From Candidatus Rhodoferax randersensis (GTDB lineage: Bacteria > Pseudomonadota > Gammaproteobacteria > Burkholderiales > Burkholderiaceae_C): a stretch of 64,000 nt of DNA. Below, one piece after another: positions 45,303 to 53,120 of this stretch. Under the pieces are notes generated by a model, which was not told the DNA's origin, did no database searches, and worked only from the letters and a program-made list of their open reading frames with translations. The stretch is from NCBI GenBank assembly GCA_016718155.1, contig JADKEH010000004.1, positions 1 through 64,000 on the forward strand, in the 5' to 3' direction. Each line of letters opens with the position of its first letter. Within the stretch, counting starts at the first letter, position 1. The position numbers and the translations under genes were made by a program.

Positions 45303-46008
45303 TCAAGGGTAGTAGCGGCTGCGCATGCGCGCGCAGTAGGCTTCCAGCTGGGGGTATTGCTGAGCGTGCCGCTGGAGGGGCGATGCCACCGGTGCCCAGA
45401 GCAGGTTGGCCACAAAGGCATACACCGTGGCATCCAGCGCGCAGGGCTGCTCCCCCATGAAATAAGGGCTTGTCGCCCAGGTAATTGGCCAGCGCCGTGA
45501 TGTCGCGTTGGCCAATGGCGTGGATCTCCCCCGCCTGGTGGCGGCCCATGCCGTGGCCGTGCATTTGCTTGATCAAGCCGCGCCGCGCCAGGGGGGGAAC
45601 GAACCACCGCAGCGGCACGGGCATTTCCCCAAAAAAAGCGACCTTCGTTTTGGCCCAACCTTCTGGCTCGATCCAGCGCGTATACACCACCGCCCAATAC
45701 AGGTTCTCCTCCAGCAGTCGCTGAAACGCCAGCGCCACCGCGCGCTGCTCGGCACTCAACCAGCCATCCAGCGGATCACCGTAGCTAGCCTTCAGATAGT
45801 CAATGATCAGAGTCGAGTCGGCCAGCGTCTTACCTGCATCCTCGATATAGGGCATCTTGCCCTTGGGCGCCTTTCCGATGGCGCGCAGACTGGCTAGTGG
45901 GATCTCGAACGGCAATCCCGCCATGCGCAGGTAGGTTTCGAGCTTCATGCAAAAGGGACTGGCGTTGGGCAGGCCGAACGCGGGGGCGAATTGGTGTAGC
46001 TTGATCAT
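45303..46008 (-). pseudogene. Glutathione S-transferase-like protein, one frameshift
   Basis: Thioredoxin-fold N-terminal GST domain (MIKLHQFAPAFGLPNASPFCMKLETYLRMAG, ending near DSTLIIDYL) and a helical C-terminal domain, of the metaxin-like GST branch. The ATG at 46008 is used. The frame breaks at NYLGDKP; deleting one T of the TTA (AA at 45464-45465 on the plus strand) restores YFMGEQPCALDATVYAFVAN and the end YPQLEAYCARMRSRYYP, giving 234 residues as expected. Unrepaired, the first frame runs on for about 220 unrelated residues. Confidence 0.8.
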
Positions 46009-46153
46009 GGGCAGCACTATGACATGCCGCGCTGGACAGTGGCGCCACGGCCTTTGTGACACATGACCGGGACTTTTCGCAGGTCACCGGCATTGACATC
46101 CTGACTGGGCCCTAAGCAGACGAACCTGTTGGCGGATATGAAAGAATGCTCGC

Positions 46154-47095
46154 ATGGATCAGCTACGCTCGCTTCGAGTCTTCGCGCAAGTTGTCGCGCA
46201 AGGTAGTTTTGCGGGTGCTGCAAGGACGCTGGACCTCGCCCCAGCGGTGGTCACGCGAGCCGTCTCGGACCTCGAAGACTACCTGGGTGTCAGGCTGCTG
46301 AATCGAACCACGCGCAGCCTTGCCCTGACAGAGGTTGGCGAGGACTATCTTGAGCGTGCCCAACGGGTGCTGGCGGAGCTTGACGACGCGAACGCCCTGG
46401 CAAGCTCTGTCAACAGCGCGCCCAGTGGAAACCTGCGCATTCTTTGCCCGCCGGCCTTTGCGACCCATCAACTGGTCCAGCATCTGCCCATCTTTCGCCA
46501 ACGTTACCCCCGCATTCAACTGGAGCTGTCGGCCTTGGGCCCGGTTGCCGCTGCCGATGAAAACTACGATGTCTCGATCCTGTCCATCGGACAGCAACCC
46601 TTGCAGGGCGACTTTGTGGTTCGACAATTGGCATCGTCGTCGTTTGTCATTTGCGCGGCGCCGGCCTACCTGGATCGCTGCGGGCGCCCTCAACAGCCAG
46701 CCGATTTGCTCGTGCACGACGGATTGCTGCCGGACGTGGCTGCAGTTCGGCGAGAACTCACCCTGTTTAGAGAGGGGTCGGGCACCACCCAAGGCACTCG
46801 GCAGGTGCTCAACCTGGCCTTGCGCCCGGCGGTACTCTGCACCCGCCAACTGGAAGTTCTCTACGCGGCGGCTTTGGCTGGCATGGGGGTTGCGGGCTTG
46901 CCCTCGTTCATGGCGGCGGATGCATTGCGGGATGGTCGACTTGAACGTGTCCTGCCTGGGTGGCGTGGCGGCGCCCTGCAGCTCTATGCAGCCATGCCAA
47001 GCCGCAAGCATGTTCCCATCCGGACACGTGTCTTCATGGATTTTCTGGTTGAGATCTTTGGAGGGAACGCCGACGATCCCTGGTTGATCCCTTGA
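46154..47095 (+). CDS. LysR-family transcriptional regulator
   Basis: 313 residues. The N-terminal winged HTH (LRVFAQVVAQGSFAGAARTLDLAPAVVTRAVSDLE) and a CrgA-like effector domain (GNLRILCPPAFATHQLVQHLPIF ... KHVPIRTRVFMDFLVEIFGG) are complete. It stands divergent to the GST gene with a 145-bp gap, making that gene a possible target. The effector is unknown. Confidence 0.9.
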   Translation: MDQLRSLRVFAQVVAQGSFAGAARTLDLAPAVVTRAVSDLEDYLGVRLLNRTTRSLALTEVGEDYLERAQRVLAELDDANALASSVNSAPSGNLRILCPPAFATHQLVQHLPIFRQRYPRIQLELSALGPVAAADENYDVSILSIGQQPLQGDFVVRQLASSSFVICAAPAYLDRCGRPQQPADLLVHDGLLPDVAAVRRELTLFREGSGTTQGTRQVLNLALRPAVLCTRQLEVLYAAALAGMGVAGLPSFMAADALRDGRLERVLPGWRGGALQLYAAMPSRKHVPIRTRVFMDFLVEIFGGNADDPWLIP

Positions 47096-47096
47096 A

Positions 47097-47558
47097 TCAC
47101 TGGGCAAACGCGGCCGTATCGACCCCGCGCGCAGCCAGGTTTGCGCACACCATCATGGCGACCAGGCACGCCAACTGCAGGTAGGCAACGATGCGCATCT
47201 GGGTTTGTTTCTGAGGGCTCAAAGCGGGCAACCGTCCCTGCTTGAGCGGCACGCGCCAGCGCAACATGTCGAGCGTCGGCATCAAGGACAGGACGCTGGC
47301 CAAACCATAGAGCGCCAGCTTGGCGATGAAGGGGCCATTGTGAAAGTAGTAAGCGGCGCCTTTTTCCAGGTACAGAACCCGCACCAAGCCGACCAGCAGT
47401 ATCAGCGTGGCCGCAATCCCATTGAGCATGTCCGTGGTGCGCAAGCGGCGAGCTCTAGACAAATCGAACGGTTGTCTCCATTGCACGATGGACATCAGTG
47501 TGCAGCCGAGCAGCGTCAGAACGGCCATATGGTGAAGGGCGGCAAAAAGGGCAGTCAT
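47097..47558 (-). CDS. DUF2214-family membrane protein
   Basis: 153 residues with four hydrophobic segments: LFAALHHMAVLTLLGCTLM, IAATLILLVGLVRVLYL, IAKLALYGLASVLSLMP and LQLACLVAMMVCANL. The pattern and length match DUF2214, an inner-membrane family of unknown role. Its end is 1 bp from the end of the convergent LysR gene. Confidence 0.8.
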   Translation of the reverse strand: MTALFAALHHMAVLTLLGCTLMSIVQWRQPFDLSRARRLRTTDMLNGIAATLILLVGLVRVLYLEKGAAYYFHNGPFIAKLALYGLASVLSLMPTLDMLRWRVPLKQGRLPALSPQKQTQMRIVAYLQLACLVAMMVCANLAARGVDTAAFAQ

Positions 47559-47582
47559 GGTTCTTGATTTCCCAATCTGCAA

Positions 47583-48383
47583 TCAGCGGTAGGTGGAAGA
47601 AACTGGCGTGTACACCACGCGGGCATCCAAGTCCTTGAGCCTGCCCGAGACGTTCTCCATGGGGGGTACTCGCCCTTCATACCGAACGGCGCTTCGGGTG
47701 CTTGCGTCAAACACCACGCGCAGCGGCGCGACGGCAAGGCGAATCAGGAAATTGCTGGGCGTGACCGTGAAGGAAGCTTGCCCATTGACCAGCTTCTCGA
47801 ACTTCAAGTCGAACCCATAGGTGGTCTTGTCTCTGAGCATCAGCATTCGCACGGGCATGGTTGCGCCGGCCGTCAAGGGATCCCAGTTTTTCAGGATGAA
47901 GCCGAACAGGGAAGGCCCGCTGACCACCGGATCGGAAACATCTTCAGTGGCGGTGCTGACCGCGCCGTTGTGCTTGAGTTCGTATTCGAGATGGCGCCCG
48001 TCTTTGCTGATCTCCACGGATCCGGTGAAGCCGGCTTGCTGGTTTACGACCTCAAACCGCCGCACCTCGTAGGTGGGCGAGACAAGGGTTGACTCTGAAA
48101 TGATCATGCGCCCTGTTTGATCGCTGGTGAGGTGGCTTGCGATCAATCCGCTGGGCGTACTCAGTACGCGTCCGTCGTAGCGATAGAGCGGGGATCCGGT
48201 GGGCGTGTGCAGGGCGAACGTGTCGCCCCGGTATATCAAAGTCCCGGCAGACTCAGGCGACAGGCGCAGCGCCTCAAGCTTGACGATGGCCGGTTGACCT
48301 GTTTGCGCATGGGATGCGGCGGCGGTCAAGCACCACGCGACAAGCGCTGCAATGGTGATGCCGCGGAAATAGGGAGAAGGCAT
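47583..48383 (-). CDS. Exported protein of unknown function
   Basis: 266 residues from the ATG at 48383 with a signal peptide (ITIAALVAWCLTAAASHAQ). The mature part is rich in beta-strand pattern (YRYDGRVLSTPSGLIASHL, GRHLEYELKHNGAVSTATED) and looks like a periplasmic beta-fold similar in style to DUF3108 proteins, but I cannot assign it. It is just upstream of the DUF2214 gene on the same strand (24-bp gap). Confidence 0.65.
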   Translation of the reverse strand: MPSPYFRGITIAALVAWCLTAAASHAQTGQPAIVKLEALRLSPESAGTLIYRGDTFALHTPTGSPLYRYDGRVLSTPSGLIASHLTSDQTGRMIISESTLVSPTYEVRRFEVVNQQAGFTGSVEISKDGRHLEYELKHNGAVSTATEDVSDPVVSGPSLFGFILKNWDPLTAGATMPVRMLMLRDKTTYGFDLKFEKLVNGQASFTVTPSNFLIRLAVAPLRVVFDASTRSAVRYEGRVPPMENVSGRLKDLDARVVYTPVSSTYR

Positions 48384-48705
48384 GTGTGGGTTCCAAAGAA
48401 AGTAGACAGTTCGAATCAATGGAGCGACTGTAGGCAGGCGACTGCGGAAGAAAAAGCAGCCAACCGCGAAGGAACCGTTGCTGGAAATGCAATGATCAAC
48501 AGTGGGGGAAAGGGGCCTGGCTCGGTTTTCCAACACCAACATCCATGCGCCTCACGAGCCAGTTCTTGCCTGCAGACCGCATGGAATGGGCCTGTGGAAC
48601 AGGGTGTTTATCTCCGCTCACCAGACCGTGCGCGCGAACGCCTTCCCAGGGGTGAGTCCGCGGGTCTGGCAGCCGCCGAGACCAATAGGCGTGCCCAACT
48701 TTGAG
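48384..48705. other. 322-bp intergenic stretch, nothing recognised
   Basis: It lies between the unknown exported gene and the end of glgC, both on the minus strand. Short frames exist on both strands (for example 48502-48810 on plus), but none shows a ribosome-binding site, domain or sensible composition. It probably carries the promoter of the exported-protein gene. Confidence 0.4.
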
Positions 48706-49974
48706 CTAGGTGACGCGGTGGATTCGTTGCCCCAGCATTTCTGGAGCGATCAAGGTGACACCGTTGTCGGTGACATGAAAGCCCCGCGCTCGATCTTGCG
48801 TCGCGTCTAGGCCGGCGCTAAATCCGTCTGGCAACTTGCAGTGCTTGTCGACGATGGTCCGGCGCAGGCTTACGCCTTTGCCTATGGTCACATCGGGCAG
48901 CACGACCGAGTCCTCGATCACGCTGCCCTCGCCGACCTTCACTTTGGAGAACAGGATTGAATGGCGCACGTTGGCGCCGCTGACGATACAACCGCTGGAC
49001 ACCAGTGAGTTGTGGGCCTCCCCCCTGCGCCCAGCCTCATCAAACACGAACTTTGCGGGGGCGAGCTGGCGTTGCAGGCTCAGGATGGGCCAACCGTCGT
49101 CGTAGAGGTTGAGTTCGGGCACCACCGAGGTGAGATCCATATTGGCCTCCCAATAGGCATCTACGGTGCCCACGTCGCGCCAGTACGGCGTGGTGTCGAC
49201 CATATTGACGCAACTGTCCTTGAAGCTGTGGGCGAAAACGCGGTGCCGAGCCAGCAGCGACGGGATGATGTCCTTGCCAAAGTCGTGGCTCGAAGTGGGG
49301 TCCGCCGCATCCCGCACCAATTCAGAAACCAGCAGGGCGGCGTTAAAAACATAGATTCCCATGCTGGCCAGCGCATGGGTTGGTCGGTGCCCAAGCACGA
49401 CTGGCTGCCTGGGCTTCTCGGCAAAGGCCACAATGCGGTGGTCCGGATCAATCGACATCACCCCGAATTCACTGGCTTGTTCAACCGGAACTTCAAGGCA
49501 GGCCACGGTCATTTCGGCGCCCCGCCCCACATGCTCGGCCAACATGATCGAGTAGTCCATCTTGTAGATGTGATCTCCGCCCAGCACCAACACCAGATCA
49601 GGCCGCGCCTCGTCAATGATGCGCAGGTTCTGGTAGACCGCATTCGCTGTTCCGCTGTACCAGGACTCGCCGTGCTGCTGCTGCGCCGGGACCACATCCA
49701 CGTATTCCCCCAGACTGGCAGCCAGAAAACTCCAACCGTGTTCGATGTGGCGTATCAGGCTCTGCGCCTTGTACTGAGTCAGCACGGCAATGTGGCGCAC
49801 GCCGGAATTGACGCAGTTGCTCAGGGCAAAGTCAATGATGTTCAAGTTACCGGCAAACGGCACGGCCGGCTTGGCCCGCCAATCGGTCAACTGACGCAAG
49901 CGGCTGCCACGTCCGCCGGCGAGAACCAGCGCGTAGGTGCGTTCGCTCAGACGGTGCTTTGAGTCGAATTCCAA
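48706..49974 (-). CDS. glgC: Glucose-1-phosphate adenylyltransferase
   Basis: 422 residues. It makes ADP-glucose, the committed step of glycogen synthesis. The nucleotidyltransferase core shows ALVLAGGRGSRLRQLTDWRAKPAVPF, GTANAVYQN, LGGDHIYKMDY and EKP; the C-terminal left-handed beta-helix contains the regulatory region (SSGCIVSGANVRHSILFSKV). The start is TTG at 49974, supported by AGGAG nine to thirteen bases upstream. It is divergent from the ppdK-hox-glgP run with a 377-bp gap, so synthesis and breakdown genes share one regulatory region. Allosteric behaviour cannot be read here. Confidence 0.96.
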   Translation of the reverse strand: MEFDSKHRLSERTYALVLAGGRGSRLRQLTDWRAKPAVPFAGNLNIIDFALSNCVNSGVRHIAVLTQYKAQSLIRHIEHGWSFLAASLGEYVDVVPAQQQHGESWYSGTANAVYQNLRIIDEARPDLVLVLGGDHIYKMDYSIMLAEHVGRGAEMTVACLEVPVEQASEFGVMSIDPDHRIVAFAEKPRQPVVLGHRPTHALASMGIYVFNAALLVSELVRDAADPTSSHDFGKDIIPSLLARHRVFAHSFKDSCVNMVDTTPYWRDVGTVDAYWEANMDLTSVVPELNLYDDGWPILSLQRQLAPAKFVFDEAGRRGEAHNSLVSSGCIVSGANVRHSILFSKVKVGEGSVIEDSVVLPDVTIGKGVSLRRTIVDKHCKLPDGFSAGLDATQDRARGFHVTDNGVTLIAPEMLGQRIHRVT

Positions 49975-50351
49975 GGTGAGATTCTCCTGAGCAAAAGAGG
50001 TCGATTCGTTGAAGCACTTACCCTACCGAGAAACGTCCACATTGCTCCAGGCCGCAATGTGCGACCGTTGTGGCGAGCGTTCGAGAAAGTGAATTGAACC
50101 CGCCAATCCCGGTCAAGCCGTTGACAAAGATCAATGCGACTGCGATCGTCGGTCAACTGATTCAGTTCTGCAAGCAAGTCGATTCCTTTCACGCCCGTGC
50201 CCACGTGCTGGACATAATCCGCACCAACCAGGGAAACACGCCCGCAGCGAACACCAAGAACGTTGACATTTGTTAAGCCTCGCGCTTGACGGAAGACTAC
50301 CATTTCTAATGCAACTGGTCTGTTATCTCCCACACCCCACACCCCACACCC
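49975..50351. promoter_or_regulatory. Divergent glgC/ppdK regulatory region
   Basis: 377 bp without a gene. TTGAC-type hexamers occur on the plus strand at 50263-50268 (TTGACA) and 50286-50291 (TTGACG), but no well-spaced -10 box is convincing. TCTAAT at 50305-50310 is close to a -10 box but lies only 13 bp from the second hexamer. No sigma-54 -24/-12 site was found. A tandem repeat fills the 5' end next to ppdK (50329-50349). Confidence 0.45.
50329..50349 (+). repeat. Three tandem CCCACAC heptamers before ppdK
   Basis: Three exact copies of CCCACAC end 2 bp before the ppdK ATG and occupy the place where a ribosome-binding site should be. No purine-rich Shine-Dalgarno sequence is present within 40 bp. 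The repeat could change copy number by slippage and alter ppdK translation. Confidence 0.8.
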
Positions 50352-53075
50352 ATGAAAACACCTGACAAATACATCTACCTCTTTGGAGGCACCCGCACCG
50401 AGGGCGCCGCCGCCATGAAGAACCTGCTCGGTGGCAAGGGCGCCAATTTGGCCGAGATGTGCCGCCTTGGCATTACCGTGCCCTCCGGCTTCACCATCAG
50501 CACCGAGGCCTGCACCGCCTTCACCGCGCAAGGGCGCGACGCCGTATTCGCGCTGATTCAAGGTGAAGTCTTGGCCGGGGTGAAGTTCCTGGAAACCGAG
50601 ATGGGCAAGCAGTTTGGCAACGCCAGTGACCCGCTGCTGCTGTCGGTGCGCTCCGGCGCCCGCGCCTCCATGCCCGGCATGATGGACACCATTTTGAACC
50701 TGGGCCTGAACGATGAGGCGGTGGTTGGGCTGGCGCGAAAGTCCAACAACGAACGCTTCGCCTGGGACTCCTACCGCCGCTTTGTGCAGATGTACGGCGA
50801 CGTCGTGATGGGCCTCAAGCCCGTGTCCAAGGAAGACCACGATCCGTTCGAGGTCATCATCGACATGCTCAAGGACCAGAAGGGTGTCAAGCTCGACACC
50901 GAACTGGACGCCGAAGACCTTAAGGAACTGGTTCAGCGCTTCAAATCACTGATCCGCGCGCGCATTGGTCGCGACTTTCCGACCGATCCCTGGGAGCAAC
51001 TTTGGGGCTCGGTCTGGGCGGTGTTTGAGAGCTGGAACAATGAACGCGCCTGCGTCTACCGTGAACTCAATGACATTCCCGCCTCCTGGGGCACGGCGGT
51101 CAACGTGCAAGCCATGGTATTTGGCAACCTCGGCGACAACAGCGCCACCGGCGTGGCCTTCTCGCGCGATGCGGGCACGGGTGAGGACCTGTTCAACGGA
51201 GAGTTCCTGGTCAACGCGCAGGGAGAGGACGTGGTGGCCGGCATCCGCACACCGCAACAGGTGTCGCTGGTGGGGTCCCGGCGCTGGGCCGAACTGGCCC
51301 TGGTCAGCGAGGCAGACCGCAAGGCCAACTTCCCGTCGCTGGAAGAGCTGATGCCCGGCATCTACCAGGAGCTGCTGCATGCCGAGACCACGCTGGAGAA
51401 CCACTTCAAAGACATGCAGGACATGGAGTTCACCATCCAAGAGGGCAAACTGTGGATGCTGCAAACCCGCAACGGCAAACGAACTGGGGCGGCCATGGTG
51501 CGCATTGCCATGGAGATGCTCCGGCAGAGCATGATTGACGAGAAGACCGCCTTGCTGCGCGTGGGGGCCGACCGATTGAACGAGCTGCTACACCCCATCT
51601 TTGACACCGAGGCGTTGAAAGCGGCCCACTCCATTGCGCGCGGCCTGCCAGCCTCACCCGGCGCGGCGACCGGCCAGATCGTGTTCCACGCCGACGAGGC
51701 GGAGACCTGGTTCAAGGCCGGCAAGGACGTGATTCTGGTGCGCCAGGAAACATCGCCCGAAGACCTGCGCGGCATGAGTGTGGCCAAGGGCATTCTCACC
51801 GCGCGCGGCGGCATGACCTCGCACGCCGCCGTGGTGGCGCGCGGCATGGGCAAATGCTGCGTGTCCGGTGCCGGGGCTGTGCATGTGGACCTGAAGGCGC
51901 GCACCATGACCGTGGGTGATGTGGTCTACAACGAGGGCGACTGGATCTCGCTGAACGGCTCCACCGGCGAGGTCTACGTGGGCAAGATCGACACCAAGGA
52001 CGCTGAACTAAGCGGCGATTTTGGCGCGCTGATGGCCTTGACCGACAAATACAAACGCCTGGAAATCCGCGCCAACGCCGACAGCCCAGCCGATGCCAAG
52101 GTGGCCCACAGTTTTGGCGCCACCGGCATCGGCCTGTGCCGTACCGAGCACATGTTCTTTGAGGGCGAGCGCATTCTGGCCGTGCGTGAAATGATTCTGG
52201 CCGACAACGAAGCCGGGCGGCGCAAGGCGCTGACCAAGCTGCTGCCCATGCAGCGCGGCGACTTTGAGGGCTTGTTTCGCGAGATGCACGACCTGCCCGT
52301 GACCATCCGTTTGCTGGATCCACCGCTGCACGAATTCCTGCCGCACGACGATGCCAACCAGCGTGTCATGGCTGCCGAGATGAAGGTGCCGCTGGGCAAG
52401 ATCAAGATGCGGGTCGAGGAATTGCACGAGTTCAACCCGATGATGGGCCACCGGGGTTGCCGCCTGGGTATCAGTTACCCCGAGATCACAGAGATGCAGA
52501 CCCGTGCCGTGATCGAGGCGGCGCTGAACGTGCGCGCCCTGGGCGTCCACGTCAAGGCCGAAATCATGGTGCCGCTGGTGGGCACGGTGCGCGAGTTCAA
52601 TGCGCAGGCCGAGGTGATTCGCCGCACCGCCAACGCCGTCTTCGTCGAACGCGGCGAGACGCTGGAGTACCTGCTGGGAACCATGATTGAAACACCCCGC
52701 GCCGCGCTGATTGCCGACAGCATTGGCAAGCAGGCCGAGTTCTTCTCGTTTGGCACCAACGACCTGACGCAGATGACACTGGGCTTCTCGCGCGACGATG
52801 CCGGCAAGTTCCTGCCCGACTACCTCAAGCGCGGCATTTACGAGCACGACCCGTTTCGCTCCATCGACCAGAAGGGTGTGGGGGTACTGGTGCAGATGGC
52901 GGTGGAAAAAGGACGCAGCGTGCGCCCGGATATGGAAATGGGCGTGTGCGGCGAGCATGGCGGCGACCCAGCCTCGGTGGCGTTCTTCCACCGCGTCGGA
53001 TTGGACTATGTGAGTTGCTCCCCCTATCGGGTGCCAATTGCGCGATTGGCGGCTGCACAAGCGGCGCTGGAGTAA
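50352..53075 (+). CDS. ppdK: Pyruvate, phosphate dikinase
   Basis: 907 residues. It interconverts pyruvate + ATP + Pi with PEP + AMP + PPi. The N-terminal ATP-grasp part (YIYLFGGTRTEG ... KNLLGGKGANLAEM, SVRSGARASMPGMMDTILNLG), the swivelling His domain (GGMTSHAAVVARGMGKCC, catalytic His) and the C-terminal PEP barrel (GTNDLTQMTLGFSRDD, MGVCGEHGGDP with the catalytic Cys) are complete. The start is fixed by the standard N-terminus although a normal ribosome-binding site is missing. It is the first gene of the same-strand run with hoxFUYHW and glgP, 45 bp before hoxF. PPDK lets glycolysis gain energy through PPi or runs gluconeogenesis; direction here is an inference. Confidence 0.97.
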   Translation: MKTPDKYIYLFGGTRTEGAAAMKNLLGGKGANLAEMCRLGITVPSGFTISTEACTAFTAQGRDAVFALIQGEVLAGVKFLETEMGKQFGNASDPLLLSVRSGARASMPGMMDTILNLGLNDEAVVGLARKSNNERFAWDSYRRFVQMYGDVVMGLKPVSKEDHDPFEVIIDMLKDQKGVKLDTELDAEDLKELVQRFKSLIRARIGRDFPTDPWEQLWGSVWAVFESWNNERACVYRELNDIPASWGTAVNVQAMVFGNLGDNSATGVAFSRDAGTGEDLFNGEFLVNAQGEDVVAGIRTPQQVSLVGSRRWAELALVSEADRKANFPSLEELMPGIYQELLHAETTLENHFKDMQDMEFTIQEGKLWMLQTRNGKRTGAAMVRIAMEMLRQSMIDEKTALLRVGADRLNELLHPIFDTEALKAAHSIARGLPASPGAATGQIVFHADEAETWFKAGKDVILVRQETSPEDLRGMSVAKGILTARGGMTSHAAVVARGMGKCCVSGAGAVHVDLKARTMTVGDVVYNEGDWISLNGSTGEVYVGKIDTKDAELSGDFGALMALTDKYKRLEIRANADSPADAKVAHSFGATGIGLCRTEHMFFEGERILAVREMILADNEAGRRKALTKLLPMQRGDFEGLFREMHDLPVTIRLLDPPLHEFLPHDDANQRVMAAEMKVPLGKIKMRVEELHEFNPMMGHRGCRLGISYPEITEMQTRAVIEAALNVRALGVHVKAEIMVPLVGTVREFNAQAEVIRRTANAVFVERGETLEYLLGTMIETPRAALIADSIGKQAEFFSFGTNDLTQMTLGFSRDDAGKFLPDYLKRGIYEHDPFRSIDQKGVGVLVQMAVEKGRSVRPDMEMGVCGEHGGDPASVAFFHRVGLDYVSCSPYRVPIARLAAAQAALE

Positions 53076-53120
53076 ATCGCTGCGTTGGCTTTTGTAAAGC
53101 TCGAACCGGTATCCGATACT

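Noticed and set aside
44773..45460. Long C-terminal extension of the GST first frame
   Set aside because: It arises after the frameshift at 45464; the true C-terminal GST helices are in the next frame, and the extension is antisense to the His-rich secreted protein gene.
48502..48810. 102-residue plus-strand frame near the end of glgC
   Set aside because: It overlaps the glgC 3' end, has no domain and no convincing ribosome-binding site.
50070..50276. 68-residue plus-strand frame upstream of ppdK
   Set aside because: No ribosome-binding site and no recognisable sequence; probably chance.
49947..50840. 297-residue minus-strand frame covering the glgC/ppdK gap
   Set aside because: More than half is antisense to ppdK; the gap part has no ribosome-binding site or domain. 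The gap is better read as a shared promoter region.
53091..53120. TTGTAA/GATACT promoter-like pair just before hoxF
   Set aside because: The -10-like box touches the start codon, so transcription would begin inside the gene; the short gap also argues for read-through from ppdK.
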